This document shows, one piece after another, positions 1 through 10,729 of a stretch of DNA of 64,000 nucleotides; within the stretch, counting starts at the first letter, position 1; the number at the start of each line of letters is the position of its first letter. Source of the stretch: Cardinalis cardinalis (Eukaryota > Chordata > Aves > Passeriformes > Cardinalidae); the NCBI GenBank assembly GCA_014549065.1, contig JACDOX010000038.1, positions 2,002,872 to 2,066,871 on the forward strand. The letters are read 5' to 3'. The notes beneath the pieces were generated by a model. It searched no databases and had not been told where the DNA came from. It was given only the letters and a program-made list of their open reading frames with translations. The translations under genes and the position numbers were made by a program.

Positions 1-2239
1 TATACATAAGGATAGGAAATTCTCAGACCCTGAGATTGCCCTGGACAGCAGAGGAGAGGTGCTGGAAGCAAACTGCCAGCTCTCCACAGCACACTTTGTA
101 TTTTCTGGGCAGCATTTCATGACCTCCCATTCCTGCAGGTGAGCAAACGTGCAAGGTGAGCTCCTCCTTGCCTCCAGGCACCACCAAGGTTTGATTTCAT
201 GTTTCCAGCTTCACCACTGGTGACTGCCCTCGTGCTTATCAACATTTGTTTCCGACAAGAAGTTGGGAAAACACCGTCATCCAAAACCCCCAAGTGAGCT
301 CCTGACCTGTTTGAACGGTAATGACCTCTTAGTGCTGTATCCCACTCATTCTACTGCCTATCAAGCTGGCAGGATGGGAAGATAATGAACCTCCTGGACC
401 ACAGGCAGCATTCCCCACACACAAGCCCATAGAAATAGGGAAGAAACATTAGTGGGGAAGTCAGAGAAGGAAAATGAAGACGTGAGTAATTACCTTTGGT
501 CCAGGATGTCAGCAGCCCACAGCAGAGCATCCTGTGTGCAGCACCTCCCCTCCACCACAGGGACAGGATGCTCTGCTCCCATCCCACGTGCTGCTCTCCC
601 CACAGAGCCCTCGCACTGCAGAGGCTCCAGGGACACCGCAGGGGCTGGCAGAGCCCATTGCAGAGGGTCAGGTGCTCAGGTGCAGTTAGACATTGAATTC
701 CCGCTTATGCAAGGCAGATGCACTGCAACTATTAAACATTAGATGCCATCAATTGGCATGAGATGCCATTAATATAAATATATCTGATGTGGAAAATAAA
801 GACCTGTGTCAGGATTTGGACCTTTGTGACTTCTTGTTTCATTGCCCTCTGTTCAGTGTGACACTGAGGCTCTTATGGACTTGAAGTCATTGATCAATGA
901 AAAATACTCTCTTCTCTTCCCCTGTTAGTTTCTGTCTCATTTTCTGGACCTGCCACAGCCTCTCTCAGCACAGAGATGTCCAGGGAATTGATTCCATGTT
1001 GTCTTCCTCTCACCCCTGATGTTTTGGGTATGACCAGGGACAAAGCTATAGGACAGAGTTTGCCAAGATTAACATACATTGCTTATTCCATGAAAACTTA
1101 CTCAAGGCCCCCTGTATTCCCTATATAAATTTAAATGTTCTTAAGTCTGTATCATTGCTAATGTTATTCCAAATTTTCCTAAAATCCTTTACTGTTTTAA
1201 GGTTTCCAGTAAGGGTTATGTCTTTGATGTATTTAGTTATCTCTGTCAGTTTTCTGCATTTTCTAATTAGGATCCCTTTTTTGTTTTCTCCCTAGTTGAC
1301 ATATTTTAATTTTGAATTTCAAATTGCTGCCTGAGCTCTGCCACTAAGCCAGCACAGGCTGCTGCTTCCTTAAACTTAGACAATGACACCAGGGCTGAAA
1401 CTTCACAAAGTTCTGCCAGAGCTGCTGGCTCTGGATTCCTGCATCTCATGGGTCTCTCTGCTTCATCCCATATCAATTGGGATCAAGCATTCATACCTCA
1501 AGAGTGACCTGAGTGACTTCCAGGCTAGTTTAAGACCTGAGCATCTGTGCAGATGTTGAAGGGAGGCCAGCCCTGTTTTGCCAACTACANGCTGACAAGG
1601 TGAGACAAAATGATTGTTCCTGGTAAGAATTGTGGTCCTACAGTTGTGCTATTGCTGTTGACTTGCCTGTACACCTCTTATCATCAGCTGGAAGCTGCAA
1701 GAGCTCTGGGGCACAGGAACAGTGCCAGCACTACAGGGCCTTGGCCTGGACTTGGCATTCTCAAGTGCTTACAGCAACTTGGAAATAGTAAGAATAAATA
1801 GTAAAATAATGCTTGCAAAACATAAAAAGTAAAACACAACCCACACACACAAAAAGAGAGAGAACACTCATGTCCATGGCAGGTGTAAGGAAATGGAAAG
1901 CAAATCTACAGATCTACATACTCTTGAGAAAGGAAGTGATGGGGAGGGTGGACTTTAGGAACACTGTACAATGAATTTAAGAACTAAATGAAGGATTTAA
2001 GCTGTGGATGCAGGATGAAGATCTCAGAGAAGCTACAGTGATGAAGACAAGAGGTCCCAGCTGACNTGGGAATGGGAAGGGAGACAGTGGCATGATACAA
2101 ACGGGAGGCTGAGGTGATGGAGCTGAGCCAGCCTGGCCTTGTCCACACAAGAAACAAACNTCCTACGAGAAAGAGCACAGCCACTCAGGAACCTGAGTTT
2201 TCAACCATGCTCAAAGTAACAGGGTGGTCAACACAAAGG
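1..2239. other. Intergenic sequence, nothing recognised
   Basis: Only short open frames without similarity are present. In human, FAM83F lies downstream of GRAP2, so this end points toward it, but no FAM83F exon was recognised. Confidence 0.5.
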
Positions 2240-2269
2240 TGAATTTCTCATACACAAAAGACAGCTGCA

Positions 2270-3215
2270 TTAAATGAAACGTAACGAAATTAAATTAAAG
2301 GAGATCTCAAGATTTCATTTCCTTTCATGAGATGAAAAGTAAAGGAATGAATTGAAACTTAAGTGAATGAATTTAAATGTAATGAAGTGCAATGAAATGA
2401 AAATGAACATAACGAAATGAATTTAGATGAAATCTCAAGATTCCATTTCCTTTCATGAAATGAAAATTCAATGAAATGAACTGAAAATGAAAAATGAAAT
2501 GAAATCAGACATCAAAGATGAAGTGAAATGAAACATCAAAAAATGAAGTGAACTGAAATGAAACTTCATGGGATAAAAGGAAAAGAAATGAAATGCCAAA
2601 ATGAAAGGAAATGTAACAAAATGAAATCAAACNAAATTTGTCATTTTATTTCCTTTTAGAAAATGAAATATTGAGATTTTATTTAATTTCATTTTGTTAC
2701 ATTTCCTTTCATTTTGTCATTTCATTTCTTTTCCTTTATTTTTTNAATTTTTTCATTTTTTTCTCTTTAATTTATTTTTATGATATTCATTAAATTTAAT
2801 TTCATTCCTTGGTTTGTCATTTCTTCTTTCTTTTTTGTGTTTTAAAATTCCATTTAATTTCCTTTTATTACATGAAGTTTCATTTTATTTCATTCCTTGC
2901 TTTGTCATTTCACAAAAGAAAATTAAATCTTGAGATTTCATTTAATTGCATTTCTTTACTTTTAATTTTGTTCAATCAATTTGATTTCATTTATCTTCAT
3001 TCCTTGATATCCTTTTCATTCCTTGAATGACGATGCATCTCATGAAAGGAAATGTCTAGATTCTTACATTTCACTTCATTTCATTCCTTAAAGTTTTATT
3101 TCATTTCACTTAATTCCTTGATTTTTGATTTAATTTAGTTTCATTTCATTCAGTGAAGTTGCATTTATTTTAATTTCATTCCACGGCTTGATTTTTCATG
3201 TCACTTCTCNGAAAT
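2270..3215. repeat. Inverted TGAAA/TTTCA-type pentanucleotide satellite
   Basis: The left part (about 2270-2630) is dominated by TGAAA-like units; the right part (about 2640-3215) by the reverse complement, TTTCA. The arms pair: 2579-2626 matches the reverse complement of 2687-2734 at 47 of 48 positions. An outer pair, 2316-2334 with 3036-3054, matches at all 19. The repeat is therefore one large imperfect palindrome with a short spacer. Longer 10-20 bp units (with TCATTCCTTG and similar) are layered on the pentamer. Confidence 0.85.
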
Positions 3216-3460
3216 GCAAACTGCCCATTTTTATGTCTTGGAGCCCTACCTCTTATTTTTGGAGCCCTAAATTCCAGGTGTTCGTGTCTGGTGTTCCAGT
3301 GTTTGTGAAACGCCTGTGCTCTACAAGCGGTGCACATTTTAATTGAGAATATGCAGCTATTATTGTGGTCAGCTGACGCTGAAGATTTAAACTGGTGAGC
3401 CCTGGCGTGCTCTGCAGCATGATAAACGTGACCGAGAGCTGCACCCCACCCAGANAGAGA

Positions 3461-3478
3461 AGCAGCAGCAGCAGCAGC
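3461..3478 (+). repeat. (AGC)6 microsatellite
   Basis: Six perfect AGC units, within a unique segment (about 3230-3559) between the satellite and the first LTR. No gene is recognised around it. Confidence 0.9.
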
Positions 3479-3559
3479 GACACTGATAATTCAGCGATTT
3501 CACAGGGCAGCGAGGTGCCTCTCGCTTTTATTCCTCTACTCCTGAAAACACTTGAGTAT

Positions 3560-4170
3560 TGTGAAAAATGCGTATTTTATGATTGGCTTTTCNCAAATAT
3601 TAAAATGAATATTATATGTGTTGTGTTAGAAAGTAATGCTGCATTAATTCTCTTAAGTAGTGTGTTAAATATAGTTTTAGGTTATAAGAAATGTTAAAAT
3701 AGAAACTGTGCTATGTAGGATNCTTTTTTTAAAGAAAAGACTCGCAGCAAGATAGCAGCCACAGGACACCTAAATCTTTCAGAGAAAAAGAATTTATTGC
3801 CCNCTTATCAGAAGAAACGAACTTCTTCCCGCCTCGAAGGCGCTGTTAGGATTCAGAGGAGGAAGCTGATGATGACCAGACAGAATCCTGTGTTTGAACA
3901 GAATTTATGCATCATGTATGAGGTGTATGAATATGCACCAGGCTATTGCTTTTAAGGGTTAATCCTTTGTTAACGGGTGTCCTGTTTCGGGCTCGCGCTG
4001 CCCAGNAGAAGGAACCCGGACGTCCGTAACTCTTTGTCTTTATTGTCTCATATTGTNCTAATTCAAATTGTCCAAATTNTTATTACTCTAATTGTATTCC
4101 TATTTTTATAACCATTTTGTTACTATTAAACTTTTAAAATTTTAAAAACAAGTGACTGGCGTTTTTCACA
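3560..4170 (+). mobile_element. Solo LTR of an endogenous retrovirus (copy 1)
   Basis: The element starts TGTGAAAAA and ends TTTTTCACA, a perfect 9-bp terminal inverted repeat with TG...CA ends. It is 611 bp long. The flanks AGTAT (3555-3559) and AGTAC (4171-4175) differ by one transition and fit a 5-bp target-site duplication. The internal sequence, with an AT-rich tail before the 3' end, resembles LTRs common in songbird genomes (recall). No internal viral genes follow, so it is a solo LTR. Orientation is inferred from the AT-rich tail with an ATTAAA near the 3' end. Confidence 0.8.
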
Positions 4171-4299
4171 AGTACGATCCATTCTCCTCGGAGTTAATGT
4201 TGAGCACAGCTTGAATGACTATGGTCAAATTATTTTGTTTAAAAAACCCCCAAACCAACCCAAAATTCCTACAGCTGCTGAAGTGGAGCTTCTGTAAGC

Positions 4300-4860
4300 T
4301 TCTATGGAGGAGAGGTGGTGCCTGCAGCAGGTCTGAGCTCTCTCCCGCTTTCCTGCCTGCACTCCGGCCTCCCAACCCTTTAAAGAAAGGATCCCCATCT
4401 CACGTGAAAGCTTTCTGGCCACCTCACTGCCAGGGAAGCTTTCCTTCTGCTGAGTCCGCAGCCGAGGACGAGGTGATCTAAGAGCTGCTGCTGCCAGGAC
4501 GGGAGGCTGCGCCTTCCCCTTTCCCCTCCTGGCTGTGCATTCCCACTGCTCGCCCTGCGCTGGCTCCGGGCCTCCTTGCGCAGCCTTCGGTGAGCTGACT
4601 CAACTCCTGATCCCGGCAAATCCCAGCGGATGCCTTTGTGCAGGGCGGCAGCGAGCTGCAGCACTGACTCACCCGCTCTGATGAAATCACGGCCATTGTT
4701 ATTAGCAGCCCATCGCGGTCCGATAAAGGACAAGCAGCTGCCCTCGCAACGGCGAGCTCAGATCGCAGCTACAGAGAGCCGAGTCTCTGCCGCTGCACAT
4801 TGCTCTTACTCGCACCTCTGCCAGGTGAGCGCGGAGAGCTGCTAACGCAGAACGAGCTAC
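4300..4860. promoter_or_regulatory. GC-rich promoter- or enhancer-like segment with two AP-1 sites
   Basis: Local GC and CpG content rise clearly above the flanks. Two perfect TGACTCA motifs (4596-4602 and 4665-4671) lie 69 bp apart, followed by an ATTGTTAT SOX-like site and GATAA. A possible plus-strand donor, CCAG|gtgagcg, occurs near 4823. No open frame here is convincing. It could be a regulatory element or the first exon of a noncoding RNA; only the motifs are seen directly. Confidence 0.4.
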
Positions 4861-4999
4861 ACGCCCTCTCAGCTCCGACCTAAGTGACTCTCGAAGGGGC
4901 AGAGCAAAGGGCAGTTTGCCAAACCCTTAGTGCTGGTAGTAAACTTGCAGCTGATTTTTTTTTCTCTCCATAAATTTTGANGAGAAAAACAAAAAACCC

Positions 5000-7900
5000 C
5001 AACAACAACCAAANTGAAAAAANCCCATGTTGGTGCAGTCTACTTCTAATTCAGCATTTCACAACCAAACCTTTGATATGCTGCAAAAAACATCAACATC
5101 NTCCCCCCAACCCAAACAAAAACAACATCACCACCAATGAAAATCTGGCAGAAAACATTAAGTCACAAGAAGGGGCACCAAGCACTGATTCCTGATGTAT
5201 GTTATTACCTGTTGGCACTGCAGTAGTACTCATCTTGGAATCTGACCAGGAAAAGAGACTGGTTAGTAGCACAAGGAAATTATGACACATTCAGTACAGC
5301 ACAGTCATCGAAGATACCTTCTCTCCTGATCTAGAGGTCATTTGCAATGTATCTCATATTTTTCCCAAGTTTTCCTTTTCCTTTTCTGTGGCTGGTTATA
5401 GAACCACAGAATTCATAGATGGGCATGAAACACAGACATCACTGAAAGGTTTCAGAAGTACCACTTAAACAGAAACTCAAACTTCAGTCATTGTATCAGG
5501 GCACTGTCATCATTTTATAGCTTGAAGTGCACAGTAGTAGATGCACATCCTAAACTGCTTTTTCTCCCCCATTTTTACTCTTGTTTTTGTTTGTGACAAA
5601 CAAACTCACCACNGCTGTATCTTTCACAAATCCTGGTGGAAATGAGCCTACTTGGACTAGCAGAGAGAAGGTGCAAGAGGCCTACGGATCTTTTAATTTT
5701 TTTCTTCTTCCTCCCTTTGTCGCTTGGGCTAATTTTATTTCTGCATGTCTACAAGGATTCCTGCACGCCTGCCATTTGGGAAATTTTGCATTTTCATGTT
5801 GGCAGGCTGGACATGGGCCAAGCACCTCTCACTTGCACAATGGCAGCAAACAATGTGCTTTGAATTTTCTCTGCACGCTAANGTCAGTGACCCTTCCTCA
5901 TTCACTTGCCCATTTCCCTGCTACCCTGGAGCTCACAGATAAGTCATTGGCTGTTTTCTGCTGGCAGCTCTGCTTATGTAAGAAACTTCTTTTGCATTTG
6001 ATGCGAATTAAGGCTCATGAGTTCTGTCACATGAAAGTTGCCNCTAAAAAATTGGAGAAATTGGCAATGCTCTGCCCTCCTCTTCAGGGCTGTTAAAGGC
6101 TTTATCATGCACTCAGTTCATGGTTCCCCACTGAAATGCAAAGTTTTCAGCAGCAAGGACAGGCTGGGCGTCAGAAACTCTTTAGTTCATGCCTGTGTTT
6201 TAACCAGTAAATGTAACTGCCTGGATCACCTAGGGAACACTAATGGTTTTGACTGACATCCATGGGGTATCATCTAAAAGCACCTGAGCCAATTGCTTTG
6301 AACAAATATTTGAAATGAGATGTCTGCAGAGCACTTTGTCTCAGCACAGAGGCACAAGCTGGGGCAGGAGGGGCAGCTCTCACACCAGTGTGGTGTAACC
6401 CGGGCTCCTGGGCAAAGAGCTGCAGAAGAGGAGTCTGAGCTGTGCCCTAGTCCATATCGCCACAGTTCTGTTCCACCAGACGTCCTTGTCCCTATGATGT
6501 GACATTGGCATTACTAAAGACCTGCTGCTTCCCAGTAGGGGTAGAGGTCACCCTTCCCCTCACTGCTGGACTACACCTGCTGTGCCATTGCTCCTGCAAA
6601 ATGTCCCAGCTGATGGCACACTGCTGTTCAAGGCTGTTCAAGCCATGTAGTCCTGGCTGCTGGATCTTTTGNTTCTGATACCCTCGGTTACTCTCCACAA
6701 GGGCTGAAGGCAAAAGGGCCTCTCTAGAGCCTGCAGCACTGGGATCCTGTTGGGGAGAAAGGATGAGAGGTGCTGCTAAATAGAAAAAAATCATCAACAG
6801 GTGGCTGTTGTGAAAAGCTTCAAATTTCCTGCACAGCCCACTGAAACCTCCATTTAAAAAACAACCACCACCCACGAACTTGTTTTCCTGGCACAAGAGG
6901 CTGGCACAGCAGCCTGAGCAGNTGCTGACTTGGTGGATCATCTCCCTGGTGCTCCTACCTGTGAGCAGTCCAATGGGAACCAGTCCTGATCCTGTGGTTA
7001 CCCCAGCGAGCACAGCTGCTACAGCAAACATGTACACCAAGGCAGAGAGACCTCTCTTCTGTGGCACAGAAAACTGCCTGCACATCTTTCACATCAAAAG
7101 AAATTTCCATTTACTCTTTTTAGCTCAGCCTTATTAATCACAGAGACATTTCCAAGCAAAATATGGATTTGCAGCAGAACATAGGCAAAAAGTTCANTCA
7201 GACAGGAGAAAGCACAGCTCAGCTGTGCTCATCAAATTTATTTTACCATGTACAAGTCCAGCTTCCTCTGTTTCACTTGCTATGTTTGCCTTCCCACATA
7301 CTTTTCCTACTTTTATCTCAGTTAACATTCTTTTCTCTCATGAACTGTCTTTCTTGCTTAAGAAAAATAAGAAACAAAATACTCTTCTGGTTTTCCTCTT
7401 TATATCTTCCCATTTTGGTTTCACAGTGGACTCTCTTGGGATATGTTCCAGAGGTTTGGTTCTTTCCAAAACACTGGCAAATGTCAGGTAAGGTCAGAGC
7501 AGCACTGTCACCTTAAGGCTCCAGTCCTACGTTGCTAATATGTGCCTCTTGCATGGGCAATAGACTCTGAGGTGTGAATGAATCACCACAGTATTAATAA
7601 GGATTGTGCTACAATTAAAACCTGTTGGAAGAAAGAGCAGGAAGGTTGTCAGGGTATGTGGTTAGAGAGGAGTGTCTCTCTTTATGAAGTGGCCTGACCT
7701 ATGAGAGAGAATTTCATGGGCAGAAAATGGCATGGGACACAGAAGACGTCTCCATCCTACAGCCCCTTCTATCCCCCCAAAATTCCTCACTTTGCCCACA
7801 CCTCCCCTTGTATCCAGAGTCTCCACTGACTTGGGAATAGCCACAATCCTTAGCACTGCTCTTTTGCTGGGAGAAAAATAACTTTTACTGTGGGAGGGTA

Positions 7901-9052
7901 CAAAAATGCAGGCTGACCCCTGTGCCTCCCAGCCCCTGCCATGTGCAGTACCTGCAGGCAGCACTGCAAGGCCAAAAGCAGAGACAAGAGAGACTGGGCA
8001 AGGCAGCCCTGAGCTTGGCCCCCGCACAGGGCAGCAGAGCAAGGCACTGGTGGAGTTATCACAGATGCCGTGAGGCTGTCACCTCCTGGTAATTTTGCTG
8101 TCATTAGGTGCTGCTCATAATGAGAAATCCTGCTTTTACTGTGGTTCTGGTACGCTGTCCATAATTAGTGTGCAGTCCTTTAATACTAATTACCTTAGGT
8201 ATTAGTTCCTTAAACATCAATTCAAAAAATCACATGAAAATTTACCTCTTCCTCAAATGAGTCATGAGTTAACATGGGGGTACTTGCAATGCACTACTTA
8301 GACTTGCTTAATTAGTTAATCTCTGTAAAGGGGTTTCAAATGCATGAAGAGCTATCAAACTGCAAAGTGCACTATCTTCAATTAATTTTGTGCAACTACA
8401 TCTTCACTACCAAGAGGGTCTATAGAGTGCTGAGGAAAGGAAAAGGAGACATTGCTTCTAATTTTAAAAGTAATACAGAAAAANAGAGAATTAATTGAAA
8501 GATGATTTGACATGATGGGAATAATTGTGAATACAACATTTCTTTTGTTTCAGCCAGANCTGAATATGAAAGATTCATCATTTTTATCCTTCCTTAGCCT
8601 TTGTTAGTCTCTGGTTTCTTGGTTCCATCTCCTCTTGGCCTAAATGCTCTCCTTCTCCCTCACTGAGTATTAACTCTCTCTCTTACAAATTTATTACTAC
8701 CTTACTTCCAAATTTTTTACTACCTGGAGTCACTGAGTTTACACCCTCATACAAATAGTAAGGGATTTGTTCCAAAAGAAGCCTCATGGACTTCCCTTCA
8801 GAAGAAGACACTAAAGGGCCAGAGCAGAGGTCCTGCAAGAGAACAGGGCCACATCCAGCCCAGGCAGTCGTATTCCCTGGACCACTGTGGTAGCCAGTGA
8901 GTTCTTACTGAGTCTTTCAAAGCTTTCTATTCTCCANAGAGCTTATATGCCTTGTTAAATATTCTCATTTTACTTCACCCATTAACAATCTGCTTTTGGT
9001 GGAGTTCTCTCAAAATGGGTTCTTTGTGCTAACACTCTGTCTAGCTGGCAGC
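5000..9052. other. Intergenic sequence, nothing recognised
   Basis: AT-rich unique sequence. Open frames of up to 197 codons (for example 6492-7085, minus) show no domain, splice context or similarity that I recognise. Confidence 0.5.
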
Positions 9053-10549
9053 TTTATTCAGGCCAGCTACATTGAACTGGCCTTCCCCAAGAACCTATTT
9101 CCTGGGNTTTTTTTCTTCCAGTGAGAATAACAAAAGGTAAGAACTTTTTTTGTTGTTGTTGTTGCTGAGTCTGATTTGTGTTTAGAGGTTTTCACTTGCC
9201 TATTCTTTCTTTTTCAATANTGATTAATCGTCACCTCTCCTTGCTGAGGTTCCACATGTGAAAAATTCAGGCAGCTTGTTTCATACCAACATGCCTGAGC
9301 AGTGGTTATGCGGTAGAGTCCCCATCACAGGGTTTGTGAAGGGGACAGCTAATGTGCATTTGCAATAAATTTCTATCACATCTGGGCATTCACTTAGCAG
9401 TTTTTTGAAAACTTTAATTAATTAATTTACCTTCTTTTATCCAAAAGAAACTGGAATAGAGATTAGACTATTAGATGGCTACAGCTTTACTCTCTGCATA
9501 CTGTAAANTAACAGCTTAAACTGTTGGATGGGACATTTCTCTAGTAAACCAGAGTTGTGTACATGGTGATCCTCAGCACAGCAAGTTATCAGGGAAAGAA
9601 TTTCTGCCACCAAACCAGAGAAACCTCTCCAATCCCTCCCCAGTTCAGTTCTACAAAAGGAACCAGTGAGGGATATTCACTGTTATCCAATCCAGTGGAT
9701 ACTAATTTAGCTGAAGGGCCTGATCTGCTCTAATCAGGCTATCTAGCTGAAGTGTAGGTACCTAAGAGAGCAGCTGGAAAATGGGTAAGTTGTTAGGGTG
9801 AACAGAAAGAAGAGCAGGCCTACAAGAAGAAGCAAAGAAAGCTTCTTGCCCTCCCATACCTTCACCACTTGCATGTTTGTACAAAATCTTATAGGGTTCC
9901 ACCCCTTCATCTGGAATATCCATACGGTCCATACACACAGCGTGAGATGGGTAAGCCAGAAACTATTAAGAAAATAGTTAAACTAGAAGAAAGCCAGAAA
10001 CTATTAAGGAAAGTCTAGATTGTCTCAACCTCAACCTAAAGCCCTAACTAAAGGATTAATGTGGTGGCCAAGGATCACTTAATTCACTTGCNTGTCCCTC
10101 CTGCCTGACAGAAAGGTGGAATGGAGCCTGAAGAGACTATGACTGCTACCAGATCCAAAATGAAGGGATAGGGCTACCTGAATACTGAACCTGAAGTTAA
10201 CCTGAAGCCTGACTTTCCTGAGGGGCATTTCCACAGAATAAACCTAATTGCAGGAGCTTATCAACAGTTAGCCAAAGAGGTGACAGGGCAGGGAGCACCC
10301 AGCAAAGTCTCAATGAACAGTCCAAGATTTTTGCTCCCTCCCCTTCATGACTGTGAAAAAAAGGGGTAAAAANTTTCTTCCTCAAAGGGTTCTCTTTCAT
10401 ACCAACATTTCAAAAGATCAATTGNCAATAAATTAAGACAAAACAAGAAACAATATATGATCTGGTGGCAAGGGAAGATGCACTCCTTCTCTGTCCCTGT
10501 CATGTCAGAAGAGCAGCTCCAGCAGAGCCCTCTGGGCCACACTGCGTCC
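9053..10549 (-). other. Probable GRAP2 3' UTR and downstream flank, 3' end not resolved
   Basis: The sequence after the GRAP2 stop should contain the 3' UTR. No AATAAA on the minus strand is seen close to the stop. Candidate signals are ATTAAA (plus-strand tttaat at about 9413) and AATAAA (plus-strand tttatt at 9053-9058). Neither is preferred by sequence alone. Nothing else is recognised here. Confidence 0.35.
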
Positions 10550-10729
10550 TCACAGCAGAACTGGTGTGACGTAGTTGGCAGGGAAGAGCCCCAGTTCCCC
10601 ACGCAGGCGTCCCTTCCACCAGGAGGGGTTGGAGCTGTCCAGGACCTCCAAGATGTCCCCAGTGCGGAATCCCAGCTCATCATGCTCCAGAGCATCAAAG
10701 TCATACAAGGCACGGACCCACAGCGTTCG
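10550..10729 (-). CDS. GRAP2: GRAP2 coding exon 7: C-terminal SH3 and stop
   Basis: This 180-nt terminal exon encodes 59 residues. It begins RTLWVRALYDF, passes through NPSWWKGRL and ends FPANYVTPVLL before TGA at 10552-10550. The acidic RT loop (ALEHDELGF), the WW pair and the ANY motif are all present. This domain binds the RxxK motif of SLP-76 in the family. The acceptor is tccattccag. Confidence 0.97.
   Translation of the reverse strand, partial: RTLWVRALYDFDALEHDELGFRTGDILEVLDSSNPSWWKGRLRGELGLFPANYVTPVLL

Noticed and set aside
5581..6096. 171-codon plus-strand frame
   Set aside because: Interrupted by N bases and without recognisable motifs; likely chance.
6492..7085. 197-codon minus-strand frame with a hydrophobic start
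   Set aside because: Contains N positions, has no recognised domain and no splice context, and lies downstream of GRAP2 with no sign of FAM83F similarity.
1..10000. Expected FAM83F exons downstream of GRAP2
   Set aside because: Human gene order predicts FAM83F in this direction, but no FAM83 domain motif was found in the window; it probably starts beyond it.
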